Below, piece after piece: positions 36,377 to 45,374 of a stretch of DNA of 64,000 nucleotides. This stretch comes from Pseudomonadota bacterium. Its GTDB lineage: Bacteria > Pseudomonadota > Alphaproteobacteria > Sphingomonadales > Sphingomonadaceae. The notes beneath the pieces were generated by a model. The model was not told the DNA's origin. It saw only the letters and a list, made by a program, of their open reading frames with translations, and made no database searches. Both the position numbers and the translations under genes were made by a program. How positions within the stretch are numbered: the first letter of the stretch is position 1; every line of letters starts with the position of its first letter. The stretch covers positions 186,001 to 250,000 of the forward strand of contig JAIUPN010000006.1 in assembly GCA_020160755.1 (NCBI GenBank). The letters run 5' to 3'.

Positions 36377-36403
36377 GTCATCCCTCTCCTTCATGGAGCT
36401 TCG

Positions 36404-37069
36404 TCATTTCGACGGCGCGATCGACGCCGCGACGGCTCGCAATTCTCGCAGCATCGCACCGAAACCGAGCCCTCCATCCGACGGGCTGCCGATATCGATG
36501 CTGGCCACGCGGCCATTGATCCAGGTCGTGCAGCTCACCATTCGTAACGCCCCGACCGCGTTGCCCGCCAGTGCAATCTTCATGGTTCGCGCCTGATAAA
36601 CGCAAAGATCGTCGCGCCCCAAATGGACCGCCGATATCTGTGCGTCGATCTTCTTGCCCGTAGCGCCTTCCATCCGGCTCTCGACCCGATCGGCAAAAGC
36701 CTCGGACTCCTGCTGGCCGACATAGGCCGTGCTTCCCATCTGCTTTGCCGCCGCGTCCAGATAGGCTCCGCGAGAGGGGGCGCCGGGATCGAAATTCTTC
36801 AGATATTTGAGGTGGATGAAACGGAGGTTCCCGCCACCTTCGTTCGCGGTTTGGCAATTCTGGATATAGGCAAGGTTGGCCACGATAACGCCGGCGGCAC
36901 TCGACTGATCGCCGCGTGCGCCCACCGGCAGTTGCTGCGGAACGCAATAGCCGCTCGGAAGGGGCATCACATAGTTGCGACCGCTGATATCGAATGCCAA
37001 CGCTGCCGCTTCGGGGGGCTGCGAAACGGGCGCCTCCGAAAACAGGGCCAGCGCGGCGAGCGCGAACAT
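36404..37069 (-). CDS. Exported protein of unknown function
   Basis: A 221-residue protein with a short hydrophobic N-terminus (FALAALALFSEAPVSQPPE), probably a signal peptide. The mature domain contains four Cys residues (SGYCVP, QNCQT, DDLCVYQ, MVSCTTW) and an alternating alpha/beta pattern; I recognise no family. It begins two bases after the bolA stop and lies 27 bases before the cupin gene, so it is part of the bolA-pirin group. GTG 37075, overlapping bolA, is an alternative start. Confidence 0.68.
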   Translation of the reverse strand: MFALAALALFSEAPVSQPPEAAALAFDISGRNYVMPLPSGYCVPQQLPVGARGDQSSAAGVIVANLAYIQNCQTANEGGGNLRFIHLKYLKNFDPGAPSRGAYLDAAAKQMGSTAYVGQQESEAFADRVESRMEGATGKKIDAQISAVHLGRDDLCVYQARTMKIALAGNAVGALRMVSCTTWINGRVASIDIGSPSDGGLGFGAMLRELRAVAASIAPSK

Positions 37070-37071
37070 GG

Positions 37072-37353
37072 TCACCCTTCTCCCGGCGCCGTCGCCTTGA
37101 TTGCGAGCGCATGGACGCGCTGCCCCGGCAGGTCGCCGAGCGCCTTGTTCACCGCACGCTGGCGCGCGACGCGATTCTGGCCGGCAAATCCCGCCCATTC
37201 GATCGTCAGGCTGAAATGCGACTCGCCGCTGCCGTCGTCGCCCATATGGCCGTGGTGGCTGGCGCTGTCGTTGTTCACGACAAAATTTGCGTCGGGAAAG
37301 GCTGCGCCGAGCAGGCTTTCCATCTCTTGCTGTACGGGGCCTTTGCTGCTCAT
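37072..37353 (-). CDS. bolA: BolA family protein
   Basis: A 93-residue BolA/IbaG-type protein. Family pieces are the N-terminal helix VQQEMESLLGAAFP, NNDSASHHGHMGDDGSGESHFSLTI, a loop bearing His residues that could bind an Fe-S cluster with a monothiol glutaredoxin, and the C-terminal RVARQRAVNKALGDLPGQRVHALAIKA. BolA proteins act in Fe-S trafficking and stress regulation. It heads the minus-strand group and is divergent from the J-domain gene. No glutaredoxin lies next to it here. Confidence 0.94.
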   Translation of the reverse strand: MSSKGPVQQEMESLLGAAFPDANFVVNNDSASHHGHMGDDGSGESHFSLTIEWAGFAGQNRVARQRAVNKALGDLPGQRVHALAIKATAPGEG

Positions 37354-37416
37354 GGGTTGACCATAAGCGCTTCGTCGCCAAATTATAAGACCTCCATCAT
37401 CGCTCGAAAGTCCTTT

Positions 37417-38010
37417 GTGCCTTCTTCCGCACGCCCTTCCCGTTTTCATGGCCGCGTCCCCCGCGAAGCCCCCTGCGCCGCGCCCGGGTGCCGTGAACCC
37501 GGCGAATTCCGTGCGCCGATGGCATGGACGCGATCGCCCGACGGTCCGCCGCAATATCGCTGGCTGTGCCTCGATCATGTCCGCGAATTCAATGCGGGCT
37601 ATAATTTCTTCGAGGGCATGACCGCCGACCAGATCATGGAGGCGCAATCGCCGACCGCCGGCTGGGAAACCGAGAGCCGCACCTTCCGCCCCGCGGGCAG
37701 CGCCGACCTGCCGCCGCGCTGGGCCGATTTCAGGGACCCGATCGACGCATTGGGCGCACGCTTTCGCCAGCGGATGGACGAGGCGCGGCGCGAGACCGCC
37801 AACCCCGGCCTGTCGCGCGAGGAACATGCCGCGATGCAATTGCTCGCGCTGCCCGCCGACGCCGACCGCGCGGCGCTGCGGCGGCGCTACAGCGAACTCG
37901 TCCGCAAATATCATCCCGACCGGAATGGCGGCGACCGCAGCTTCGAAGCGAGACTCGGCGAAGTCGTTGCGGCATATCAGTTGCTGAGAAAGACGAAGGC
38001 GTTCGCATAG
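37417..38010 (+). CDS. J-domain protein with N-terminal zinc-like motif
   Basis: About 197 residues with the J domain at the C-terminus (residues about 145-195, HPD in RKYHPDRNGGDRSFEARL). The N-terminus carries CAAPGC and LCLDHV, a possible Cys2-Cys/His zinc-binding pair, linked by an aromatic region YRWLCLDHVREFNAGYNFFEGM that is conserved in sphingomonad homologues. GTG 37417 is chosen because the conserved region begins right after it; no nearer ATG precedes the Cys motif. It probably recruits DnaK to a specific client. It is followed by the NTF2-like gene after 10 bases. Confidence 0.82.
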   Translation: MPSSARPSRFHGRVPREAPCAAPGCREPGEFRAPMAWTRSPDGPPQYRWLCLDHVREFNAGYNFFEGMTADQIMEAQSPTAGWETESRTFRPAGSADLPPRWADFRDPIDALGARFRQRMDEARRETANPGLSREEHAAMQLLALPADADRAALRRRYSELVRKYHPDRNGGDRSFEARLGEVVAAYQLLRKTKAFA

Positions 38011-38020
38011 GAGAGGCGCG

Positions 38021-38458
38021 ATGACCGACCTGAACGAAGCACGGATCGAAGTGGTGCGCCGGCACATGGCGCTCGAAATCACGCACGACTGGGAGGGCGT
38101 TCTCGCGACCTTCGACCACCCGCGGTACGAATTGATGGGTCCCGGCACGATCTTCGACGGCGAGGCGGCGGTGCGATCCTATTTCGCCGCCTCGCGCGAG
38201 CCCTTTCCCGATCAGGCGAACGAGGTCATCGCGATCGCCGCCGATGAGGGCACGAACACGGTGCTCGTCGAATTCTGGCTGACCGGCACGCATCTTGGCC
38301 CGCTGAAGCTCGGCCTCAGGACGATCGAGCCGACCGGCAAGGCGTTCCGCATTCGTATGGCCGCCAGTTTCGAATTTGCTCCCGGCAGCGACAAGATCGT
38401 CTGCGAACGTCCCTATTACGACCAGTCGGCGGTGATGAAGGCGCTCGGCCTCCTCTAG
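38021..38458 (+). CDS. SnoaL/NTF2-like domain protein
   Basis: A 145-residue single-domain protein of the NTF2-like superfamily, with the typical start of this group, [29 protein letters not shown], a conical fold pattern and a polar pocket ([11 protein letters not shown]). Members are polyketide cyclases, isomerases or ester-binding proteins; no catalytic pair can be assigned. It lies 10 bases after the J-domain gene and is probably co-transcribed with it; cobS follows after 103 bases. Confidence 0.85.
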   Translation: MTDLNEARIEVVRRHMALEITHDWEGVLATFDHPRYELMGPGTIFDGEAAVRSYFAASREPFPDQANEVIAIAADEGTNTVLVEFWLTGTHLGPLKLGLRTIEPTGKAFRIRMAASFEFAPGSDKIVCERPYYDQSAVMKALGLL

Positions 38459-38561
38459 AACATCGCCACGAAAGGCGTTGCAAGCCGCAACCCATGACGA
38501 TACCGCGACGACGAAGCGCCGCCGCGCGGCGACTCTCCCCGTTTGCTTGCTGGACTTTGCC

Positions 38562-39551
38562 ATGACCGATATTCCGAACAGCCTTCCCGATCACCACGGC
38601 TCGACGCTGCTTGCGGCGCCCGATACCGAGGTCGACGCACGCGAGGTGTTCGGGGTCAATATCGACATGAAGGTCCCGGCGTTCAGCGAGGCCGACGAAC
38701 GCGTCCCCGACCTCGACCCCGCCTATGTCTTCGACGGCGACACGACGCTCGCGATCCTCGCGGGCTTCAAATACAACCGCCGCGTGATGGTGCAGGGCTA
38801 TCACGGCACCGGCAAGTCGACGCATATCGAACAGGTCGCGGCGCGGCTCAAATGGCCGTGCATCCGCGTCAACCTCGACGCGCATATCAGCCGTATCGAC
38901 CTTGTCGGCCGCGACGCGATCGTGCTGCGCGACGGTCAGCAGGTCACCGAATTCCGCGAAGGCCTGCTCCCCTGGGCGCTGCAGACCCCCACGGCACTGG
39001 TCTTCGACGAATATGACGCCGGCCGCCCCGATGTGATGTTCGTGATCCAGCGCGTGCTCGAAACCGAGGGCAAGCTGACGCTGCTCGACCAGAACCGCGT
39101 GATCCGTCCCAACCCGCATTTCCGCCTCTTCTCGACCGCGAACACCGTCGGGCTCGGCGATACGAGCGGGCTGTATCACGGCACCCAGCAGATCAATCAG
39201 GGCCAGATGGACCGCTGGAACATCGTCGTCACGCTGAACTATCTGCCCGCGGCGACCGAAAGCGCGATCATCCTCGCCAAGGTGCCGAACACCGACGAGA
39301 CGACCGTCGCCAATATGGTCAAGGTCGCGGACCTGACGCGTCAGGGCTTCATCAACGGCGATATCTCGACCGTGATGTCGCCGCGCACGGTCATCAGCTG
39401 GGCGCAGAATACAGCGATCTTCAACAATATCGGCTTTGCGTTCCGTCTCTCGTTCCTCAACAAATGCGACGAGGCCGAGCGGATGATCGTCGCCGAATAT
39501 TATCAGCGCGTGTTCGGCGAGGATTTGCCCGAGAGCGTCGTCGGCAAATAA
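38562..39551 (+). CDS. cobS: Cobaltochelatase subunit CobS-like AAA+ ATPase
   Basis: A 329-residue MoxR-branch AAA+ ATPase closely matching CobS. In the aerobic B12 pathway CobS and CobT form the ATP-driven chaperone for CobN cobalt insertion. Walker A is GYHGTGKST (79-87), Walker B is [10 protein letters not shown] (145-154), and sensor regions [27 protein letters not shown] are intact. The N-terminal segment [13 protein letters not shown] is CobS-specific. cobT lies 2.8 kb downstream in the same direction, but no cobN or other cobalamin gene is in the window. A general unfoldase role is the alternative. Confidence 0.92.
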   Translation: MTDIPNSLPDHHGSTLLAAPDTEVDAREVFGVNIDMKVPAFSEADERVPDLDPAYVFDGDTTLAILAGFKYNRRVMVQGYHGTGKSTHIEQVAARLKWPCIRVNLDAHISRIDLVGRDAIVLRDGQQVTEFREGLLPWALQTPTALVFDEYDAGRPDVMFVIQRVLETEGKLTLLDQNRVIRPNPHFRLFSTANTVGLGDTSGLYHGTQQINQGQMDRWNIVVTLNYLPAATESAIILAKVPNTDETTVANMVKVADLTRQGFINGDISTVMSPRTVISWAQNTAIFNNIGFAFRLSFLNKCDEAERMIVAEYYQRVFGEDLPESVVGK

Positions 39552-39657
39552 GCGATCGGCGCGCGGCGCGTCCGCCGGATCGATTTCTCCCTTTCAAAGC
39601 CCGCCATCCTCTGCCAGCGTCGGCGAATGTGTCAGGCTTTTCAAAGGTGAAACCGCC

Positions 39658-40851
39658 GTGCGAATGACCCGCCTGCTCGCCGCTCTTGTCCTTGCCCCGC
39701 TGTCGGGATGCAGCATCGCGGCGGTCGACTATGGCAAGGTTCGCCATGCCGAATATGTCGCCGATCCGCGCTGCACCGCGCAGGCGGGTGCCGTCGTCGA
39801 CGGCGAGGCGCTGCCCTATTTCTTCGCGACGAGCCGCCTGCCCGACTGCCGGACGAGCGAGATCGAGCTGCTCCATCACCGCGGCGACCAGATGCGCTAC
39901 GGCCGTTTCAATGCGCCGCGCGAAGTCGAGGTTGGCAAGAAAAAGAAGCTGCTGGCCCCGATCGCCTTCCAGACTTCGGCCGACTGGTGGCGCGCCCTGC
40001 AGGCCGAAACCGACCGCAAGCAGGGCCGCGTGCTGCTCTATATCCACGGCTACCGCGAGAATTTCTCGACGACGTCGAAGGACGCGACACAGATCGCGCG
40101 AATGACCGGCTTCGACGGCCCGATCATCGAATATAGCTGGCCGTCGCAGGGCAAGGTCCTGAGCTATGTCGTCGACGAGACGAACATGTATCACGACGTC
40201 CGAAATTTCCGCGACTTCCTGAAGTCGCTCGCCGAACAGAGCTGGGTGAAGGAGATCGTCGTCGTCTCGCACTCGCTCGGCGCGCGGCTCGTCATTCCGG
40301 CGATCTCCTATGTCGATCGCACGTCGAGCAACGCCGACAGCAGCAATATCTCGAACGTCATCCTCGCCTCACCCGACATCGACCGCGAGACGTTCGAACG
40401 CGATATCGAGGAAGAGGTCCTCTCGGCACGACGCGTCGCCAACAATCGGCGGATCACCGTCTATACCTCGCGTGCCGACAAGGCGCTCGCCGCGTCGCGC
40501 GCGATCCACGGCTATCCGCGGCTCGGCTCGCCCTATTGCTTCAATCCGTTCGAGGCGGCCGACCTCAAAGCCCAGGGGCTGCCCGAGCGTTGCTACCCGG
40601 TCTCGCGCGCCGGGCTGACGGTGATCGACACCACCGACGTGTCGCGCGGATCGACGGGGCACAGTAATTTCCTGCGCAGCGGCGTGGTGTGCTGGGACTT
40701 TATCGATGTCGTCGCGAACAAGCGCACACGGCCCGAACGCGTCGCAACGCCATGGGCGCACGTGTTCCGCCTGCTTCCCGATCCCGTGATACCCAAGAAT
40801 GGCGACGATGCGATCTGTCAGCGGACGCCCGAGGTCGAAGAACCGCAGTGA
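39658..40851 (+). CDS. Lipoprotein alpha/beta hydrolase (DUF900 family)
   Basis: A 397-residue lipoprotein-type hydrolase. The signal ends in a lipobox (LSGC, Cys 17 from GTG). The hydrolase core of the DUF900 type shows VLLYIHGYRENFSTT, IIEYSWPSQGKVLSYVVDE and the nucleophile elbow VVSHSLGARL, with an Asp in VILASPDIDRETF. GTG 39658 is chosen because AGGTGA lies seven bases upstream; ATG 39664 is an alternative. It sits between cobS and cobT in the same direction, with an oppositely oriented MFS cluster in between. Probably an esterase or lipase of the envelope. Confidence 0.88.
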   Translation: MRMTRLLAALVLAPLSGCSIAAVDYGKVRHAEYVADPRCTAQAGAVVDGEALPYFFATSRLPDCRTSEIELLHHRGDQMRYGRFNAPREVEVGKKKKLLAPIAFQTSADWWRALQAETDRKQGRVLLYIHGYRENFSTTSKDATQIARMTGFDGPIIEYSWPSQGKVLSYVVDETNMYHDVRNFRDFLKSLAEQSWVKEIVVVSHSLGARLVIPAISYVDRTSSNADSSNISNVILASPDIDRETFERDIEEEVLSARRVANNRRITVYTSRADKALAASRAIHGYPRLGSPYCFNPFEAADLKAQGLPERCYPVSRAGLTVIDTTDVSRGSTGHSNFLRSGVVCWDFIDVVANKRTRPERVATPWAHVFRLLPDPVIPKNGDDAICQRTPEVEEPQ

Positions 40852-40855
40852 GGGC

Positions 40856-40987
40856 CTAGAAGCCGCACATGATCGCAAAATTGGTGAGCCAGACGACCGG
40901 TCCCTCGCCGGTCCACAGCCACAGACCACCCGCCGCGATCAGGGCAAAGAGCACGAGCGCGATCCAGTCCTGCCGCGCGAGCCTCAC
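40856..40987 (-). CDS. 43-residue single-helix membrane protein coupled to the MFS gene
   Basis: A very short frame, GTG 40987 to TAG 40856, whose start overlaps the MFS transporter stop as GTGA. The protein has a basic N-terminus (RLARQDW) and one hydrophobic helix (IALVLFALIAAGGLWLW), then a short WLTNFAIM segment. No family is recognised. Translational coupling and membrane character support a real gene, perhaps a small partner of the transporter. Confidence 0.5.
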   Translation of the reverse strand: MRLARQDWIALVLFALIAAGGLWLWTGEGPVVWLTNFAIMCGF

Positions 40988-42201
40988 GCCGTTTGCAGCC
41001 GTTTGACCGGCGCGTCAGCGATCGGCAGGTGGACGAGCCCCGCGAACAGCCCGAGCGCGATCGAAAAGCCCCATGCGATGTTGTAGCTGCCCGTCGCGTC
41101 GAAGATCAGCCCCGCCGTGTACGCGCCGAAGAAGCTGCCGAGCTGGTGGCTCAGGAACACGATGCCGTAGAGCATAGAGAGATAGCGGATGCCGAAGATG
41201 CGTCCGACGATCCCGCTGGTCAGCGGCACGGTGCCGAGCCAGAGGAAACCCATCGCGCCCGCAAAGACGAGCGCGCTCGCATGGCTCAAAGGCAAAAAGA
41301 GGAAGAGCGCAATCACCGCCGAACGCGCGGTGTAAAGTGCCGACAGCACATATTTCTGGCGCAGCAGATCGCCCGCCCGACCGAACACGTATGAGCCGAG
41401 AATGTTGAACAGCCCGACGAGCGCGAGCACCTGCGCGCCGATCCCGATCCCCAGCCCCTTGTCGTCGAGATAGGCGGGCAAGTGCGTCGCAATGAAGGCG
41501 ATGTGGAACCCGCAAACGAAGAAGCCGGCGTTGAGCAGCCAGTAACCGCGATGGACCGCCGCCTCGCGCAGCGCATCGCGCGCGGTCTGCTCCTCGACCG
41601 CAAGCGTCCCCGGCGTGTCGGTGCGCCCCGCGACGCCGATTGCGAGCAGACCGCATAGCGCCACAAGCCCCGCCATGATCCACAAGGTCTCATGATAGCC
41701 GATATCGCCGAGCAGCATCGAAGCCAGCGGGACGACGAGGAATTGCCCGAGCGACCCGCCCGCGGTGACGATCCCGAACGCGCTGCTGCGCTTTTCGGGG
41801 CTGACGACGCGCCCCACCGCGCCGAGCACGACGACAAAGGTTGTCGCCGACTGCGCCATGCCGATCAGCAGGCCGAAGCTGACATGCAGACCGATCGCGT
41901 CGGTGGCGAACGCCGCGCCGATCAGGCCGAGCGCATAGAGGAGCGCGCCCGCCAGCACGACGCGCCCCGCGCCATGCTTGTCGGCGAGCGCGCCGACGAA
42001 AGGCTGAACGAGGCCGAACAAGAGATTCTGGAGCGCCATCGCGAGCCCGAAGTCGGAGCGCCTGATGCCGATATCGACGCTCATCTGCGGCAGGAACAGG
42101 CCGAACGACTGGCGCACGCCCATCGCCAGCGTGACGATGAACGCCGCGCAGACGATGACGACCCAGGGGCGTTTCATGGGGGAGAGTGCGGGGGAGGACA
42201 T
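40984..42201 (-). CDS. MFS transporter
   Basis: A 405-residue major facilitator superfamily permease with 12 transmembrane helices in two halves. The TM2-3 loop motif GALADKHGAGRVVL (G-x3-D-x2-G-x-R-R/K type) is visible, as is MGVRQSFGLFLPQMS in TM1, which is typical of the monocarboxylate/oxalate-formate-like MFS group. An anion such as a carboxylate is a likely substrate. It overlaps the small 43-residue gene downstream. ATG 42201 is used; M9 (42177) is an alternative. Confidence 0.92.
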   Translation of the reverse strand: MSSPALSPMKRPWVVIVCAAFIVTLAMGVRQSFGLFLPQMSVDIGIRRSDFGLAMALQNLLFGLVQPFVGALADKHGAGRVVLAGALLYALGLIGAAFATDAIGLHVSFGLLIGMAQSATTFVVVLGAVGRVVSPEKRSSAFGIVTAGGSLGQFLVVPLASMLLGDIGYHETLWIMAGLVALCGLLAIGVAGRTDTPGTLAVEEQTARDALREAAVHRGYWLLNAGFFVCGFHIAFIATHLPAYLDDKGLGIGIGAQVLALVGLFNILGSYVFGRAGDLLRQKYVLSALYTARSAVIALFLFLPLSHASALVFAGAMGFLWLGTVPLTSGIVGRIFGIRYLSMLYGIVFLSHQLGSFFGAYTAGLIFDATGSYNIAWGFSIALGLFAGLVHLPIADAPVKRLQTA

Positions 42202-42262
42202 AAGGCGCGGATGCTCCTCCCTTCCGTTTGCGTCAAGCGAGCTTAGCTACGGCGCCACCTAC

Positions 42263-42306
42263 TCTCTCTTTCGTCGCCCCGAACTTGATCCCGGGTGACG
42301 ATGAAA
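42263..42306. repeat. Degenerate copy of the intergenic palindromic repeat
   Basis: CTCTCTTTCGTCGCCCCGAACTTGATCCCGGGTGACGATGA-like DNA in the MFS-cobT gap matches the flanks of the repeat at 35012, but the two hairpins are collapsed into one, as if the central part had been deleted. Confidence 0.7.
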
Positions 42307-42349
42307 GGGATTTCCTTCGACCCCAAAAGCCGGTTAGAGCCGACTCGAA

Positions 42350-44173
42350 ATGTCTGCCCAATCTCCCCTCGACGACTTCAAGGCCGCGCTGTCGAGCGTC
42401 GCGCGCGCGGTGACCCGCGATGCCGAGGTCGAGGTCGGCTTTACCGCCGACGCGCCGGCGCAGGTCGGCAAGGCGATCAAGGTGCCGACCCCGTCGCGCA
42501 CCCTGCCCGCCGACCAGGTTGCCGAGGCGCGCGGCTTTGCCGACTCCTATGCTTTGCGGATGAAGCATCACAGCGAGAAACTGCACGCTTCCGCGCGTCC
42601 CGCCGAGCCGATCGCCGCCGCCGCGTTCGACGCGATGGAGCGCGCGCGGATCGAGGCGCTCGGCGCGCGCCACATGAACGGGATGCGCAGCAACCTGTCA
42701 GCGAGCCTCGCGATGCGCATGCGCAGCGACCCGATCAGCCGCGCGCAAGGCCGCGAGGATGTGCCGATTTCGAGCGCGCTCGAACTGATGCTGCGCGAGG
42801 CATTGACGGGCGAGCAGGCGCCGCAGGGGACCGAGACGGGCCTGTCGCTGGTGCGCGAATGGATCACGGGCGAAGCGGGCGGCGATTTGACCGCGCTGTC
42901 GATGCTGCTCGACGATCAGGCCGCCTTTGCCGAGACCGCGAAACTCGCGCTGCGTCACCTCGACCTGATCCAGAGCGACGAGCCGCTCGAGGAAGGCGCC
43001 GAGGACGGCGGCGAGCAGGACGAGACCGAAGCCGAGGAAAGTCAGGAAGAGCAGGAAAGCGAAGACGGCGGCACCGGCGAAAGCCAGGTCGACGCCCGCG
43101 CCGAAATGGCGGGCGATCAGGCCGACGACGGCGACAGCGATCCCGATGCGCAGGAAATGGAAGCCGACGGCGAACCCGAAATGGGCGGCGAAGGCGACGA
43201 GGGCATGCTGCCCGTACGCCCCAACCGCCTGCCGAGCGACATTCCCGATTTCAACTATCTGCGCTTCACCGAAAAGCATGACGAGATCATTCTCGCGACC
43301 GAGCTGTGCGATGCCGACGAACTGACGCGGCTGCGCGCCTATCTCGACCAGCAGATGGCGCATTTGCAGGGCGCGGTGACCAAACTCGCTAACCGCCTCC
43401 AGCGCCGGTTGATGGCACAGCAGAACCGCGCGTGGGATTTCGATCAGGAAGAAGGCCAGCTCGACGCCGCGCGGCTCGCGCGCGTCATCGTCTCGCCGGG
43501 GCAATCGCTAAGCTACAAGATCGAGCGCGATACCGATTTCCGCGACACCGTCGTGACCTTGCTGATCGACAATAGTGGCTCGATGCGGGGGCGGCCGATC
43601 AGCATCGCGGCGATCAGCGCCGACATCCTCGCGCGCACGCTCGAACGCTGCGGCGTGAAGACCGAAATTCTGGGCTTTACCACGCGGACGTGGAAGGGCG
43701 GGCAGAGCCGCGAGGACTGGCTCGCCGCGGGGCGCCCCGCGCACCCCGGCCGCCTCAACGACCTCCGCCACATTATCTACAAGCCCGCCGACGAACCCTA
43801 TCGCCGCGCGCGCAAGTCGCTCGGGTTGATGATGCGCGAAGGCTTGCTCAAGGAAAATATCGACGGCGAGGCGCTGATGTGGGCGCACCAGCGCATCATC
43901 GGCCGCCCCGAAGAGCGCAAGATATTGATGGTGATTTCGGACGGCGCGCCGGTCGACGACAGCACATTGTCGGTGAACCATGGCGCCTATCTCGACCAGC
44001 ATCTGCGGCAGGTGATCGAGTGGATCGAGAACCGCTCGCCCGTCGAATTGTGCGCAATCGGCATCGGCCATGACGTCACGCGCTATTACAGCCGCGCGGT
44101 GACGATCATGGACGCCGAACAATTGGGCGGGACCATGGTCGAACAGCTCGCGGGCCTGTTCGACATCGATTGA
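42350..44173 (+). CDS. cobT: Cobaltochelatase subunit CobT-like, with VWA domain
   Basis: A 607-residue CobT homologue. The N-terminal half is helical; residues about 210-290 are an acidic Glu/Asp/Gly-rich linker ([18 protein letters not shown]...), as in CobT. The C-terminal VWA domain carries the MIDAS motif DNSGSM at 407-412 and continues to the end. With CobS it would form the ATPase ring acting on CobN. The gap upstream holds a repeat and no clear promoter. Followed by a perfect hairpin at 44185-44211. Confidence 0.93.
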   Translation: MSAQSPLDDFKAALSSVARAVTRDAEVEVGFTADAPAQVGKAIKVPTPSRTLPADQVAEARGFADSYALRMKHHSEKLHASARPAEPIAAAAFDAMERARIEALGARHMNGMRSNLSASLAMRMRSDPISRAQGREDVPISSALELMLREALTGEQAPQGTETGLSLVREWITGEAGGDLTALSMLLDDQAAFAETAKLALRHLDLIQSDEPLEEGAEDGGEQDETEAEESQEEQESEDGGTGESQVDARAEMAGDQADDGDSDPDAQEMEADGEPEMGGEGDEGMLPVRPNRLPSDIPDFNYLRFTEKHDEIILATELCDADELTRLRAYLDQQMAHLQGAVTKLANRLQRRLMAQQNRAWDFDQEEGQLDAARLARVIVSPGQSLSYKIERDTDFRDTVVTLLIDNSGSMRGRPISIAAISADILARTLERCGVKTEILGFTTRTWKGGQSREDWLAAGRPAHPGRLNDLRHIIYKPADEPYRRARKSLGLMMREGLLKENIDGEALMWAHQRIIGRPEERKILMVISDGAPVDDSTLSVNHGAYLDQHLRQVIEWIENRSPVELCAIGIGHDVTRYYSRAVTIMDAEQLGGTMVEQLAGLFDID

Positions 44174-44184
44174 CCGGATAGCAA

Positions 44185-44211
44185 AAGGGGAACGGCCATG
44201 CCGTTCCCCTT
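44185..44211. terminator. Hairpin between convergent genes, probable bidirectional terminator
   Basis: A perfect 12-base-pair stem, AAGGGGAACGGC with GCCGTTCCCCTT, closed by CAT. It lies 12 bases after cobT and 30 bases after the stop of the opposing YbjQ-like gene (44241). T runs are short on both sides (AAAA precedes and CTT follows), so termination may be partial. Confidence 0.65.
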
Positions 44212-44240
44212 CGCGTTTCTCCAGGCCATGCGGCCAGCGC

Positions 44241-44684
44241 TTATTTCGTCTTGCCCGTCCACGCTTCGGGATCGAAGCCCTCGAGCGTGTCGCCCTTTGC
44301 CCCGGCGGCAATCTCTTCGGCGGTCAGGAACTTGATCGCGACGCCGCCAGCCTTGGTGCTGCCCCAGCTCATCGCCGTGATCCGGCTGTCGCCATATTTT
44401 GCGCCGATCACGGCATCGGCACCCAGCTTTTCGCCGCGTTCCCAGATCTCGTTGTAGATTTTCTGCTGCGATGCTTCCTTGCTGAAAATCGTCGCCTTGC
44501 GCACCCCAGCGGTCACCACGCCGATGATCTTGTACGGCTTGTCGGTGATGTCATGGGGAAAGACGGGCACGCCCATTTCCTCATTGACCATCACATAGGT
44601 GGCGTCCTTCTTCTTCGCCATGGCGGGCGTGGAAACCGCCATGGCGGCGATGCTTATGGCAGTGACTATCTGGATGAATTTCAT
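44241..44684 (-). CDS. Exported YbjQ-like heavy-metal-binding domain protein
   Basis: A 147-residue protein with a clear signal peptide (FIQIVTAISIAAMAVSTPAMAK) and a YbjQ/DUF74-like domain: KIIGVVTAGVRKATIF near the start and GEKLGADAVIGAKYGDSRIT, the characteristic 'GAdAVig' strand. The latter half is non-standard (MSWGSTKAGGVAIKFL). The family forms pentameric rings and is named for metal binding, but the function is unknown. ATG 44684 begins the signal peptide. Confidence 0.78.
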   Translation of the reverse strand: MKFIQIVTAISIAAMAVSTPAMAKKKDATYVMVNEEMGVPVFPHDITDKPYKIIGVVTAGVRKATIFSKEASQQKIYNEIWERGEKLGADAVIGAKYGDSRITAMSWGSTKAGGVAIKFLTAEEIAAGAKGDTLEGFDPEAWTGKTK

Positions 44685-44807
44685 TGTCTGCTCCCCCTTG
44701 TTGATCCGTAACAATTCCCTCTCCTTTTCAACCGGGTCAACAAGATTCTGGCTTGGCAACTTCGCCTATTCATGGCCTACATCGCGCGGGGTTGCAGGGG
44801 GCAGGAA

Positions 44808-45374
44808 ATGGCGTTGATATTGGGCGCAGCGATGGCTGTTCTACTTTCGGGAACGACGCAATCGGGGACGATCGTCGAACCGGCGGCAGCGCCGGGTTCC
44901 GTGTTGGCGACAGCGACTGAACCGGCGGTTGCGACACTCGTCCTCAAGCGTGACACGCCCATCCATTTCATGGTGATCTCGGAAGTCACGACGAAGACCC
45001 ACACTCCCGGACACCGCTTCAGATTGCGCGTCGACAAACCTGTTTTCGTCGACGGTGTCCTCGCGCTTCCGGTCGGGACGATCGCGTGGGGCGAAGTGCT
45101 CGCGGCAAAGAAGAGCGGCAATGTCGGCAAGTCGGGATCGCTGGAGGCGCGGCTCCTTTATGTCGACGTCAATGGATATCGCGTGCCGATCAGCGGCACC
45201 AACACCGCCAAGGGCGCGGGCGGCGGCGCCGAAACGGCGCTCGGCGTCCTCGCGCTGGGGCCGTTCGGCCTGCTCGCCAAGGGCAATAATGCGAAGATCA
45301 AGGCGGGCGAATTGATGACCGGCTTCGTCGAACAGGACACCGAGATTCCACGTCCGCAAGCGGCGGCGCCATGA
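44808..45374 (+). CDS. Exported protein, first member of a tandem paralogue pair
   Basis: A 188-residue exported protein of unknown family. ATG 44808 is preceded by GGGGGCAGGAA and starts a hydrophobic signal (ALILGAAMAVLLSG). The core pattern is 'L.RDTPIHFMVISEVTTKTHTPGHRFRLRVDKPVFVDGVLALPVGTIAWGEV', followed by KKSGNVGKSGSLEARLLYVDVNGYRVPISGT and a Gly-rich LGVLALGPFGLLAKGNNA segment. The downstream gene repeats this pattern, so the pair arose by duplication. Coupled by ATGA overlap. Confidence 0.78.
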   Translation: MALILGAAMAVLLSGTTQSGTIVEPAAAPGSVLATATEPAVATLVLKRDTPIHFMVISEVTTKTHTPGHRFRLRVDKPVFVDGVLALPVGTIAWGEVLAAKKSGNVGKSGSLEARLLYVDVNGYRVPISGTNTAKGAGGGAETALGVLALGPFGLLAKGNNAKIKAGELMTGFVEQDTEIPRPQAAAP

